NCBI GenBank assembly: GCA_022788085.1
Contig: JALEWA010000063.1
Coordinates: forward strand, 1 to 47,719
Reading direction: 5' to 3'
From: Lachnospiraceae bacterium
GTDB taxonomy: Bacteria; Bacillota; Clostridia; Lachnospirales; Lachnospiraceae
DNA length: 47,719 nucleotides
Under the pieces are notes generated by a model. It was not told where the DNA came from. It was given only the letters and a program-made list of their open reading frames with translations, and ran no database searches. Positions 17,739 through 25,832 of the stretch are shown here, piece after piece; within the stretch, counting starts at the first letter, position 1; every line of letters starts with the position of its first letter. Both the position numbers and the translations under genes were made by a program.

Positions 17739-18866
17739 ATGAGAGCATTAGGAATTATTCTGGCAGGCGGAAACAGCAAGAGAATGAAAGAACTCTCCCA
17801 TAAAAGAGCTATTTCAGCGATGCCGATTGCAGGAAGCTATAGAAGTATTGATTTTACATTAAGTAATATGACTAATTCCCATATTCAGAAGGTAGCAGTT
17901 ATCACACAGTATAACTCAAGAAGCCTTCATGAACATTTGAATTCCTCAAAATGGTGGGATTTTGGACGTAAACAGGGTGGTCTGTATACATTTACACCGA
18001 CTGTAACACCTGAGAACAGTAACTGGTATAGAGGAACAGCAGACAGTATTTACCAGAACATTTTATTCTTAAAAAGAAGCCATGAACCATATGTAGTAAT
18101 CGCAAACGGTGATTGCGTTTACAAGATGGATTATAATAAAGTATTGGAATATCACATTGCCAAGAAGGCAGATATTACCGTTGTAGTAAAGGACATGCCT
18201 GTAGATACGGCAGATTCAGAAATCGAACGTTTTGGAACAGTCAAGATGAATGAGGACTACCGTATTGAAGAGTTTGAAGAAAAACCAATGGTAGTAAAGT
18301 CAAAAACAGTATCCTGTGGTATCTATGTAATCAGAAGAAGACAACTGATTGAACTCCTTGAAAAATGTGCAGAAGAAGGAAGATACGATTTTGTACAGGA
18401 TATTCTGATTCGCTATAAAGATGTGAAGAGGATCTATGGTTATAAGCTTGGTTCCTATTGGAGAAATATTGCTTCTGTTGAAGATTATTTCGGAACCAAT
18501 ATGGATTTCCTGAAGCCGGAAATTCGTAATTATTTCTTTAAACAGTATCCGGAAGTATATTCCAAGGTTGATGATTTGCCACCTGCAAAGTACAATCCTG
18601 GTGCCCATGTTAAGAACAGCTTAATTTCAAGTGGCTGTATTGTTAATGGAACTGTAGAGGATTCTATTCTGTTTAAGCAGGTATTTGTAGGCAATAACTG
18701 TTATATTAAAAACTCCATCATTTTAAATGATGTGTATCTAGGCGATAATACCCACATTGAGAACTGTATTGTAGAAAGCCGCGATACGATAAGAGCTAAC
18801 TCTTACCACGTAGGGGAAAATGGAATAAAGATAGTGGTAGAGAAAAATGAACGATATGTTCTATAG
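17739..18866 (+). CDS. glgD: GlgD, regulatory ADP-glucose pyrophosphorylase subunit
   Basis: 375-residue GlgC paralogue. The N-terminal loop is shifted to ILAGGNSKRMKELS, so the pyrophosphate-binding Gly-rich motif differs from GlgC, as is usual for GlgD. DRNI-type residues are absent and the catalytic stretch reads ANGDCVYKMDY. The C-terminal third is a beta-helix of hexapeptide-like repeats. GlgD chains are thought to be weakly active themselves and to raise the activity of GlgC. The start is 2 nt after the glgC stop with GGTGGGTGAG as ribosome binding site inside the end of glgC, so the two are tightly coupled. Later glycogen genes (glgA, glgB) are not in this window. Confidence 0.94.
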   Translation: MRALGIILAGGNSKRMKELSHKRAISAMPIAGSYRSIDFTLSNMTNSHIQKVAVITQYNSRSLHEHLNSSKWWDFGRKQGGLYTFTPTVTPENSNWYRGTADSIYQNILFLKRSHEPYVVIANGDCVYKMDYNKVLEYHIAKKADITVVVKDMPVDTADSEIERFGTVKMNEDYRIEEFEEKPMVVKSKTVSCGIYVIRRRQLIELLEKCAEEGRYDFVQDILIRYKDVKRIYGYKLGSYWRNIASVEDYFGTNMDFLKPEIRNYFFKQYPEVYSKVDDLPPAKYNPGAHVKNSLISSGCIVNGTVEDSILFKQVFVGNNCYIKNSIILNDVYLGDNTHIENCIVESRDTIRANSYHVGENGIKIVVEKNERYVL

Positions 18867-18921
18867 TAATTTTTGTGTAAAGTAATTCAAATTATACGAC
18901 TTGCAAAGGGGGATCTTAAGA

Positions 18922-19197
18922 ATGACGATTACAGATGTACGCGTTCGCAAAATTACAAAGGAAGGAAAGATGAAAGCAGTAGTTTCTATTACTCTTGATG
19001 ATGAATTTGTTGTTCATGATATTAAGGTAATTGAAGGAGAGAAGGGGCTCTTTATTGCTATGCCAAGTAAGAAGTCAGCAGATGGTGAATATAGAGATAT
19101 CGCACATCCAATCAATTCTTCCACAAGAGAGACGATTCAAAAAACGATTCTTGACAGCTATGAGAAGGCTTTATTAGAGCCGGACGAAGAATCATAA
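18922..19197 (+). CDS. spoVG: SpoVG, RNA-binding regulator
   Basis: 91-residue protein matching SpoVG along its whole length: [20 protein letters not shown], then [23 protein letters not shown] and the nearly invariant [15 protein letters not shown]. SpoVG binds RNA and DNA and affects sporulation, division and virulence genes in other Firmicutes. AAAGGGGG at 18905-18912 sets ATG 18922; the TTG at 18901 lies before the ribosome binding site and is rejected. It lies 55 bp after glgD and ends at a strong terminator, so it may be partly co-transcribed with glgCD. Confidence 0.95.
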   Translation: MTITDVRVRKITKEGKMKAVVSITLDDEFVVHDIKVIEGEKGLFIAMPSKKSADGEYRDIAHPINSSTRETIQKTILDSYEKALLEPDEES

Positions 19198-19232
19198 TAT
19201 AGAAAGACTTAGTTTTATAACATAATGTGGGT

Positions 19233-19262
19233 AACGGGATGCCGAAAGGTATCCCGTTTTTA
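19233..19262 (+). terminator. spoVG terminator
   Basis: 11-bp stem (19233-19243 with 19248-19258, one G-U pair) closed by GAAA and followed by T's. Confidence 0.9.
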
Positions 19263-19263
19263 T

Positions 19264-19307
19264 GTGACAGGAGATTGCTGTAACGTAGTGGTAGTTAATC
19301 AAGAATT
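19264..19307 (+). repeat. 44-bp dispersed repeat, copy 1
   Basis: Matches 42978-43021 at 40 of 44 positions, same orientation. The core is ATTGCTGTAAC then TAGTGGTAG then TAATCAAGAATT. It starts right after the spoVG terminator, and its last two bases form the start of the -35 element of the next promoter. Confidence 0.85.
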
Positions 19308-19334
19308 GAAAAGAGGAGATACTATTGTTATAAT
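19306..19334 (+). promoter_or_regulatory. promoter of small Cys-rich gene / pth / mfd
   Basis: TTGAAA (19306-19311), a 17-bp spacer and a perfect TATAAT (19329-19334), 41 bp upstream of the small gene. The -35 overlaps the edge of the dispersed repeat. Confidence 0.75.
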
Positions 19335-19374
19335 GGAACAAAACCTTTGGAACTGATTAGAAGGAGGGTAATCA

Positions 19375-19554
19375 ATGGCGGGTGCAAGTTGTGATACATG
19401 TGCGTACAATGTTTACGATGATGAAGATGAATGCTATTACTGTGAGGTAGATATGGACGAGGATGATGCTGTACGATTAAGTCAGGGGCAGTATAAGGAA
19501 TGCCCTTATTATAGAAATGGCGATGAATATGCAGTTGTTCGCCATCAGATGTAA
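19375..19554 (+). CDS. small Cys-rich acidic protein (DUF6472-like)
   Basis: 59-residue protein. AAGGAGG at 19361-19367 gives a near-ideal start. It has CDTCAYN at residues 6-12, a second pair in CYYC (about 19-24), one more Cys in ECPYY, a very acidic middle (DEDDAVRL), and ends in VVRHQM. The cysteine spacing suggests a small zinc or iron-sulfur knuckle. It resembles the DUF6472 family I associate with Lachnospiraceae; the function is unknown. It has its own promoter and lies 72 bp before pth with no terminator between, so it is probably the first gene of the pth-mfd transcript. Confidence 0.8.
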   Translation: MAGASCDTCAYNVYDDEDECYYCEVDMDEDDAVRLSQGQYKECPYYRNGDEYAVVRHQM

Positions 19555-19572
19555 CAAAATAATAGAAGGATT

Positions 19573-19612
19573 GTAACTGTTCAGAAGGTCTGCGTATTTA
19601 CTGAATAGTTAC
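19573..19612 (+). repeat. 12-bp inverted repeat before pth RBS
   Basis: GTAACTGTTCAG (19573-19584) pairs with CTGAATAGTTAC (19601-19612), with one G-U pair and a 16-nt loop, ending 2 nt before the pth ribosome binding site. A degenerate relative is at 30239-30272. Confidence 0.7.
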
Positions 19613-19626
19613 GAAGGATGAAAAAT

Positions 19627-20202
19627 ATGTATATAATAGTAGGTTTGGGAAATCCGACAAAGGAATATGATAATACAAGACATAATATTGGATTTGCAGC
19701 AATCGACATGCTTGCAGATAAATATGGAATTGCCGTAAATGATGTAAAGCATAAGGCACTTATTGGAAAGGGAGTCATTCATGGCAATAAGGTCATACTG
19801 GTGAAACCTTTAACTTACATGAACCTAAGTGGTGAAGCGGTTCGTGCCGTCATAGATTATTATAAGATAGATGAACAACAAGAACTTTTAGTTATTTATG
19901 ATGATATCAGTCTTGATGTAGGCCAGCTCAGGATACGTAAGAAAGGAAGCGCGGGAGGACATAACGGTATCAAGAATATCATTGCACATCTTGGCCATGA
20001 TACTTTTCAGAGAATTAAAATTGGTGTAGGCGAAAAACCAAAGGGCTATGATTTGGCTGATTATGTACTTGGACATTTTAGCAAAGAAGACCTCTCCATT
20101 CTGAAAGAGGGAATGGAAAAAGTTGATGGTGCGGTAGAGCTTATGTTGAATGGTAATATTGATGAGGCAATGAATCGTTATAATACGAAAGTAAGCAGAT
20201 AA
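19627..20202 (+). CDS. pth: peptidyl-tRNA hydrolase
   Basis: 191-residue enzyme that frees tRNA from peptidyl-tRNAs released by stalled ribosomes. GLGNPTKEYDNTRHNIGF contains the conserved Asn and the catalytic His; YMNLSG, DDISLDVG and GGHNG carry the remaining active-site residues. Length is normal. ATG 19627 is preferred to ATG 19618 because AAGGA sits 8 nt upstream of it and family members begin directly with MYIIVGLGNP. It precedes mfd by 34 bp, an order found in many Firmicutes. The inverted repeat just upstream may influence translation. Confidence 0.96.
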   Translation: MYIIVGLGNPTKEYDNTRHNIGFAAIDMLADKYGIAVNDVKHKALIGKGVIHGNKVILVKPLTYMNLSGEAVRAVIDYYKIDEQQELLVIYDDISLDVGQLRIRKKGSAGGHNGIKNIIAHLGHDTFQRIKIGVGEKPKGYDLADYVLGHFSKEDLSILKEGMEKVDGAVELMLNGNIDEAMNRYNTKVSR

Positions 20203-20236
20203 AAAAAAGGTATTGGAATTGAAGGGGAGGTTAATC

Positions 20237-23200
20237 GTGAACGCATTATTGGCGCCACTTCGTGAGCTTGGTGAATTTGATGAGATAGCAGGACATTTAA
20301 GAAAACAGCAGGGAAGAGTCAGTATTTCAGGTTGTGTGGATTCACAAAAGCTGCATATGATCTATGGCCTTGGCGAAGAGTATGATGTAAAAGTCATTAT
20401 TACCTATAGTGATATGAAAGCAAGAGAATTACTGGATGATTGCAGATTATATTGCAAGGAATCCTATTTCTATCCGGCTAAGGATTTGATTTTTTATCAG
20501 GCAGATATTCATGGTAATCAGTTAACCAAGGAAAGAATAAAAGTTCTAAGCGCTATTCTGGAAGGAAAACCCATAACGATTGTTACTACATTTTCTGCCT
20601 TTATGGCACATCAGATACCACTATCAGTCTGGAAGGAAAATGTAATTCATATAGATGGAAACAGTATTATAGAAGAAACAGCCTTAGCAAAAAAACTCGT
20701 CGAAATGGGTTATGAGAAGAACTACCAGGTGGAGGCTCCAGGACAGTTTTCTATCAGGGGTGGCATTATTGACATTTTTGATCTGACTCAGGAGAATCCG
20801 GTTCGAATTGAATTATGGGGAGATGAGATAGAATCCATTCGTTCTTTTGATATATTAAGCCAGCGTTCTATAGAGCAGCTTTCAGAAATATCTATTTTCC
20901 CGGCAACGGAAATGATATTGTCAAAGAGCGTACTGGAGAAAGGTATTTCCGGTATAGAAAATGAATGCAGGAAAAGAGCATCTGATTTCAGAAAACAGAC
21001 AAAGCCGGAGGAAGCACATCGCCTGGAACAGATTGTGGAGGAGTTAAAAGAACAGGTTACACAGTTTCAATCTTATGTTAACCTTGAGAGTTATATACGT
21101 TATTTTTACCCGGAAACACAATCCTTTCTCGACATGTTTCAGGGAAGAAACTGTTGCTTTTATTTGGATGAGCCGGTAAGAATTGAGGAGCATGCATCAG
21201 CAGTAGAGATGGAATTTCGGGAAAGCATGACTTCACGTGCTGAAAAGGGATATATCCTGCCGGGACAGATGGATATTCTTTATGGTGCGAGGGAGATTTT
21301 TGCAAGGCTGGAAAAGGAAAGATTACTTGCTTTGTCTACCATGGAGTATAAAGGATTTCCTATTAAGTTTCCGGATCGATATGCAGTAAATGCCAGAAGT
21401 GTAGCCTCCTATAACAGTAGCTTTGCTGAACTTGTAAGGGATTTGAAAAACTTTAAGAAGAATGGATATCGTGTTTTGCTGGTATCTGCTTCTGCAACAA
21501 GAGCAAAGCGTCTTGCAATTGATTTGATGGATGAAGGGCTGACTGCATTCTATTCCGATAATCCTGACAGGGAACTGCAAAAGGGTGAAATCATGACCTT
21601 TTACGGAAATGTATTAAAGGGTTTTGAATATCCATTTCTTAAGTTTGTAGTTATTTCGGAAACAGACATTTTTGGAAAGCAGAGTCGTAAGAAGCGCAAA
21701 AAGAAAGTTTATGAAGGGCAAAAGATAAGGGATTTTGCCGACCTGAAGGTAGGAGACTATGTTGTACATGAAAATCATGGGTTAGGAATCTATCGTGGTA
21801 TTGAAAAGGTCGAAGTAGATAAAGTCATTAAGGACTATATGAAAATTGAATATCGTGATGGAGGAAATCTCTATATCCTTGCAACAGGGCTTGATGCTAT
21901 TCAGAAATATGCTTCGGCGGATGCTGCAAAGAAGCCAAAGCTCAATAAACTTGGCACACAGGAATGGACGAAAACAAAATCACGTGTAAAGACAGCGGTG
22001 AACGAAGTCGCAAAAGACTTAGTGGAATTATATGCAGTTCGTCAGGAAAAGCAAGGTTATGTTTTTAGTCCTGATACGGTATGGCAGCAGGAGTTTGAAG
22101 AGATGTTCCCGTTTGAGGAAACAGAGGACCAGCTGCTTGCAATCGAAGCGACTAAGGCAGATATGCAAAGTTCACGGATTATGGATCGTCTGATATGTGG
22201 AGACGTAGGATATGGGAAGACGGAAATTGCCATTCGTGCTGCTTTTAAGGCTGTTCAGGATGGAAAACAGGTAGCATATCTGGTACCCACTACCATTCTT
22301 GCACAGCAGCATTACAATACCTTTGTACAAAGAATGAAGGATTTTCCGGTTCGGGTTGACATGCTGTCACGTTTCCGGACAGCAGGAGAACAGAAAAAGA
22401 CAATCGAAGACCTTCGAAAGGGAATGGTAGATATTGTGATTGGCACACACAGGCTTTTGTCTAATGATGTGCAGTACAAGGATTTGGGACTACTTATTAT
22501 TGATGAGGAACAGCGCTTCGGTGTGCGCCATAAGGAGAAGATAAAACAGGTAAAAGAGGATGTTGATGTACTGACATTAACAGCAACTCCGATTCCGAGA
22601 ACCCTTCACATGAGTCTTGTTGGAATCCGTGATATGAGCGTATTAGAGGAAGCTCCAAATGAAAGACAGCCAATTCAGACCTATGTTATGGAATATAATG
22701 AGGAAATGGTAAGGGAAGCGATAGTCAGGGAGCTTTCCAGGCAGGGACAGGTATATTATGTATATAACAGAGTAAATAACATTTCTGATATTGCAGACAG
22801 AATCGCATCACTTGTGCCGGAAGCAAATGTAGCTTATGCACATGGACAGATGAAGGAGCATGAGCTGGAAAAAATCATGTTTGACTTTATCAATGGTGAG
22901 ATTGATGTGCTTGTTTCTACGACAATTATTGAGACGGGTCTCGATATATCGAATGTGAATACCATGATTATTCATGATTCGGACAGCATGGGGCTGTCAC
23001 AGCTATACCAGCTCCGTGGACGTGTCGGACGTTCTAATAGAACTTCGTATGCATTTTTGATGTATAAGAAGGATAAGATGTTAAAAGAGGTTGCGGAGAA
23101 ACGTTTGCAGGCAATTAAGGAATTTACTGATTTAGGAAGCGGCTTTAAGATTGCCATGCGTGATTTGGAAATCAGGGGAGCAGGAAACCTTCTTGGCGAA

Positions 23201-23773
23201 AGACAGCATGGTCATATGGAAGCTGTTGGTTACGACTTATACTGCAAGATGCTAAATGAGGCAGTAAAAACACTTAAGGGAACAAAACGCTTAGAGGAGG
23301 ATTTCAGTACTTATGTAGATATGGATGTAGATGCATTTATTCCGGCATCCTATATTGTCAATGAAATGCAGAAGCTCGATATTTATAAAAGGATTGCAAG
23401 TCTGGAAAATGATTCGGAATGTGAAGATATGAAGTCTGAGCTTCTTGACCGTTTTGGAAATGTTCCGAAGTCTGTAGACAACCTGATTCGTATTTCGTTA
23501 ATTCGTGTACAGGCACATGAACGTTATGTGACAGAGATTAAGGGGAAGGTTGGAAGTATTACCTTTTTCATGGAGCCATATGCACCGGTGCATGTAGAGA
23601 GACTGCCTGATATTTTGGAGAAATATAAGGGTACTTTACAATTTTCTGCTAAGGGAACGCCAAACTTTGTGTTAAAATATAAGAAATACGGATTGGTGGA
23701 AAAAGAAGCCGATTTGATGATAGAGCACACACAACGTGTTCTTGATGACATGGCGATACTTTATGAAGCGTAA
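20237..23773 (+). CDS. mfd: transcription-repair coupling factor
   Basis: 1178-residue ATP-dependent translocase that removes stalled RNA polymerase from DNA lesions and recruits UvrA. The N-terminal ~400 residues resemble UvrB. The polymerase-interaction domain contains DLKVGDYVVHENHGLGIYRG (~507-526). The RecG-like motor has Walker A GDVGYGKTE (~655-663), DEEQRFG (~756-762) and TATPIPRT. The C-terminal TRCF domain is present. GGGGAGG is 6 nt before a GTG start at 20237; the earlier TTG codons lie within or before that site and are rejected. Follows pth in an operon. Confidence 0.97.
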   Translation: MNALLAPLRELGEFDEIAGHLRKQQGRVSISGCVDSQKLHMIYGLGEEYDVKVIITYSDMKARELLDDCRLYCKESYFYPAKDLIFYQADIHGNQLTKERIKVLSAILEGKPITIVTTFSAFMAHQIPLSVWKENVIHIDGNSIIEETALAKKLVEMGYEKNYQVEAPGQFSIRGGIIDIFDLTQENPVRIELWGDEIESIRSFDILSQRSIEQLSEISIFPATEMILSKSVLEKGISGIENECRKRASDFRKQTKPEEAHRLEQIVEELKEQVTQFQSYVNLESYIRYFYPETQSFLDMFQGRNCCFYLDEPVRIEEHASAVEMEFRESMTSRAEKGYILPGQMDILYGAREIFARLEKERLLALSTMEYKGFPIKFPDRYAVNARSVASYNSSFAELVRDLKNFKKNGYRVLLVSASATRAKRLAIDLMDEGLTAFYSDNPDRELQKGEIMTFYGNVLKGFEYPFLKFVVISETDIFGKQSRKKRKKKVYEGQKIRDFADLKVGDYVVHENHGLGIYRGIEKVEVDKVIKDYMKIEYRDGGNLYILATGLDAIQKYASADAAKKPKLNKLGTQEWTKTKSRVKTAVNEVAKDLVELYAVRQEKQGYVFSPDTVWQQEFEEMFPFEETEDQLLAIEATKADMQSSRIMDRLICGDVGYGKTEIAIRAAFKAVQDGKQVAYLVPTTILAQQHYNTFVQRMKDFPVRVDMLSRFRTAGEQKKTIEDLRKGMVDIVIGTHRLLSNDVQYKDLGLLIIDEEQRFGVRHKEKIKQVKEDVDVLTLTATPIPRTLHMSLVGIRDMSVLEEAPNERQPIQTYVMEYNEEMVREAIVRELSRQGQVYYVYNRVNNISDIADRIASLVPEANVAYAHGQMKEHELEKIMFDFINGEIDVLVSTTIIETGLDISNVNTMIIHDSDSMGLSQLYQLRGRVGRSNRTSYAFLMYKKDKMLKEVAEKRLQAIKEFTDLGSGFKIAMRDLEIRGAGNLLGERQHGHMEAVGYDLYCKMLNEAVKTLKGTKRLEEDFSTYVDMDVDAFIPASYIVNEMQKLDIYKRIASLENDSECEDMKSELLDRFGNVPKSVDNLIRISLIRVQAHERYVTEIKGKVGSITFFMEPYAPVHVERLPDILEKYKGTLQFSAKGTPNFVLKYKKYGLVEKEADLMIEHTQRVLDDMAILYEA

Positions 23774-23785
23774 GGAGGAAACAGT

Positions 23786-24916
23786 ATGGAATACAGAGTG
23801 ATGGAAAAGATCAATGCCAAAACTTCTCTTCTTGGTTTTGGCTGTATGCGCTTTCCTTTGAATCAGGATGGCAGTATTAATGAAGAAGAGACTTTTGAGA
23901 TGTTTGATCAGGCGTATCATGCCGGAGTTAATTATTTTGACACAGCATATCCATATCATAATGGAGCAAGTGAGCCGGTGACAGGAAGAGCGTTGGCAAG
24001 ATATCCAAGAGAATCCTTCTATCTTGCAACAAAGCTTCCCATTTGGGCAGTTAAGAGCATAGATGATGTGAAGAGGATTTTTGCAGAGCAGTTAGAACGC
24101 CTTAATATGGAATATGTAGACTTTTATCTGATGCATGCTCTAAATAAAGAAAGATGGGAAACAATCAAGAAGCTTGGGATTCTTGATTACTGTGAAGAAC
24201 TTCGAAAAGAAGGAAAGCTTCGTTATCTTGGATTTTCCTTCCACGATGATTATGAAGTATTTCAGGAGATCATTACCTCTTATAAGTGGGATTTTTGCCA
24301 GATTCAGTTAAATTACATGGATAAGGATACACAGGCAACAACAAAGGGTGTAGAGCTTGCAGAAAGCCTTGGAGTTCCTATGGTTATTATGGAGCCGGTT
24401 AAGGGTGGTTCTCTTGCAAATCTACCGGAGGACATTACGGAGAGATTCAAGGAAGTAAGACCTGACGCAAGTACTGCATCATGGGCACTGCGCTATGTGG
24501 GAAGCTTTTCGAATGTAAAGGTAATCCTAAGCGGTATGTCAGACAAAAAGCAGGTAGAGGATAATCTGAAAACTTTTTCAAAGTTCGAACCATTAAGCAA
24601 TCAGGAACAGGAAGTAATAGAAAATGTGGCAAAGACTCTTCACAGTCGTGTGAAGAATGGCTGTACCGCCTGTAAGTACTGTATGCCATGTCCTGCAGGT
24701 GTTAATATTCCGGGAAGCTTTCAGGTATGGAATGAATATCATGTTTACGGTAATATAAGAGAAACTACTTATAACTGGACAAAGGAAATACCCAAGGAGG
24801 CAAAACCCAAGAATTGCATTAAGTGTGGAAAGTGCGAGAAGGTCTGTCCGCAGAAGATACATATTCGTGAGGACCTGGAGAGCCTTCAGAAAGAATTGGA
24901 TGAAGTTGTAGGATAG
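23786..24916 (+). CDS. aldo/keto reductase with C-terminal [4Fe-4S] cysteines
   Basis: 376-residue oxidoreductase. Residues 1-290 are an aldo/keto reductase barrel with the catalytic Asp and Tyr in FDTAYPYHNG, Lys in ATKLP and His in FYLMHAL. The C-terminal ~85 residues contain CTACKYCMPCP and CIKCGKCEKVCP, ferredoxin-like motifs for one or two [4Fe-4S] clusters. This architecture is common in anaerobes; the substrate is not known. AAGGAGG sets the ATG, 12 bp after mfd, so it is probably co-transcribed. A terminator follows. Confidence 0.9.
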   Translation: MEYRVMEKINAKTSLLGFGCMRFPLNQDGSINEEETFEMFDQAYHAGVNYFDTAYPYHNGASEPVTGRALARYPRESFYLATKLPIWAVKSIDDVKRIFAEQLERLNMEYVDFYLMHALNKERWETIKKLGILDYCEELRKEGKLRYLGFSFHDDYEVFQEIITSYKWDFCQIQLNYMDKDTQATTKGVELAESLGVPMVIMEPVKGGSLANLPEDITERFKEVRPDASTASWALRYVGSFSNVKVILSGMSDKKQVEDNLKTFSKFEPLSNQEQEVIENVAKTLHSRVKNGCTACKYCMPCPAGVNIPGSFQVWNEYHVYGNIRETTYNWTKEIPKEAKPKNCIKCGKCEKVCPQKIHIREDLESLQKELDEVVG

Positions 24917-24931
24917 TATTTGACTAAAAAG

Positions 24932-24974
24932 AAAAAGAATTTAGGCAGTTTGACTGTTTCTAAATTCTTTTTTT
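24932..24974 (+). terminator. terminator after aldo/keto reductase
   Basis: A-rich stem arm (24932-24944) pairs with CTAAATTCTTTTT (24960-24972), a short inner stem CAGT/ACTG, and a T-run. Confidence 0.85.
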
Positions 24975-25025
24975 AATGCACATTTCATAAAATTGATGAA
25001 AATTGAAAGAATATTTCAAAAAAAG

Positions 25026-25054
25026 TGGAAAAATAGAAAAAATTATATTATAAT
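25026..25054 (+). promoter_or_regulatory. promoter of DUF4391-like / ATPase pair
   Basis: TGGAAA (25026-25031), a 17-bp spacer and a perfect TATAAT (25049-25054), 63 bp upstream of the first gene. Confidence 0.6.
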
Positions 25055-25117
25055 GGTCTAGAAAAAGAGATTTACATAATGATTTGACAGAATAGTAAGA
25101 GGAAGAAGAGGGATAAG

Positions 25118-25756
25118 ATGAGTGAGGGCAGATATAATATTCCAAAACAGTATAAAGTAGATAAGGGAATGCCTTTGTCGATCCTTTTTCAGAGGATTGA
25201 TAATGCAAAATGTCGTGAAATCTTTTCGACAGAAGTAGAAAGTGTAGTATGGAATTATCAGATTACAGATGAAGAGGGCATAACAGATGTGAATACATTA
25301 ATGAGACAGAAAGGCATATCTGTATTTGAAGTAATTCTAAGACACAAGATTTCTACAGAACTTTTAACGGAGATTTTAGCAGGATTAATTCAAAAACCAA
25401 TGGTCTTGGTATATCTGTGTGAAGAAGAATTGGCGATGGGTACCTATTTACCAAGCACAAAAGGAAATAGTGGAAGGACCGTTTCTACAGACTTTTTCCC
25501 ATATGATTCTTCACGAATGATTGAAATCCTGGATTTTGAACAGGATTGTGATAAGACTGCAGAACAGATTCATAAGAGAATTTATATGACTCTTAGACAA
25601 CAGAAGAAAGTGATTATGATTGAAAAGGCATTCCAGAATTTGAAGCAGGAGAAAATGACAAAAGTAGATTTGGCATATGAATTCAGTATGGAAAATCTGC
25701 AAAGAATTCGTGAGGATGCAGAATATTGTGAATCACACCTTCGCGTAGAAGCGTAA
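25118..25756 (+). CDS. DUF4391-like protein
   Basis: 212-residue soluble protein. Its N-terminal two thirds fit my recollection of the DUF4391 pattern: a Lys-rich entry segment, IFSTEVESVVWNYQI, then ISVFEVILRHKISTELL and a hydrophobic strand MVLVYLCEEELAMGTYLP. The C-terminal ~60 residues are helical and charged, possibly coiled. DUF4391 genes are usually found next to restriction-modification or helicase genes of defence islands; their biochemical role is not established. AGAGGG ~5 nt upstream sets the ATG. It has its own promoter and is followed by the BrxC/D-like ATPase 76 bp later. The family call is from memory of the pattern and less certain than the ATPase call. Confidence 0.6.
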   Translation: MSEGRYNIPKQYKVDKGMPLSILFQRIDNAKCREIFSTEVESVVWNYQITDEEGITDVNTLMRQKGISVFEVILRHKISTELLTEILAGLIQKPMVLVYLCEEELAMGTYLPSTKGNSGRTVSTDFFPYDSSRMIEILDFEQDCDKTAEQIHKRIYMTLRQQKKVIMIEKAFQNLKQEKMTKVDLAYEFSMENLQRIREDAEYCESHLRVEA

Positions 25757-25832
25757 GTATCCGGCAGCTTTGGGGAGAGCTGACCGGTATGATAAAGTAT
25801 TATGTTATAAGGGTATGAAAAGGGGATGGAGT

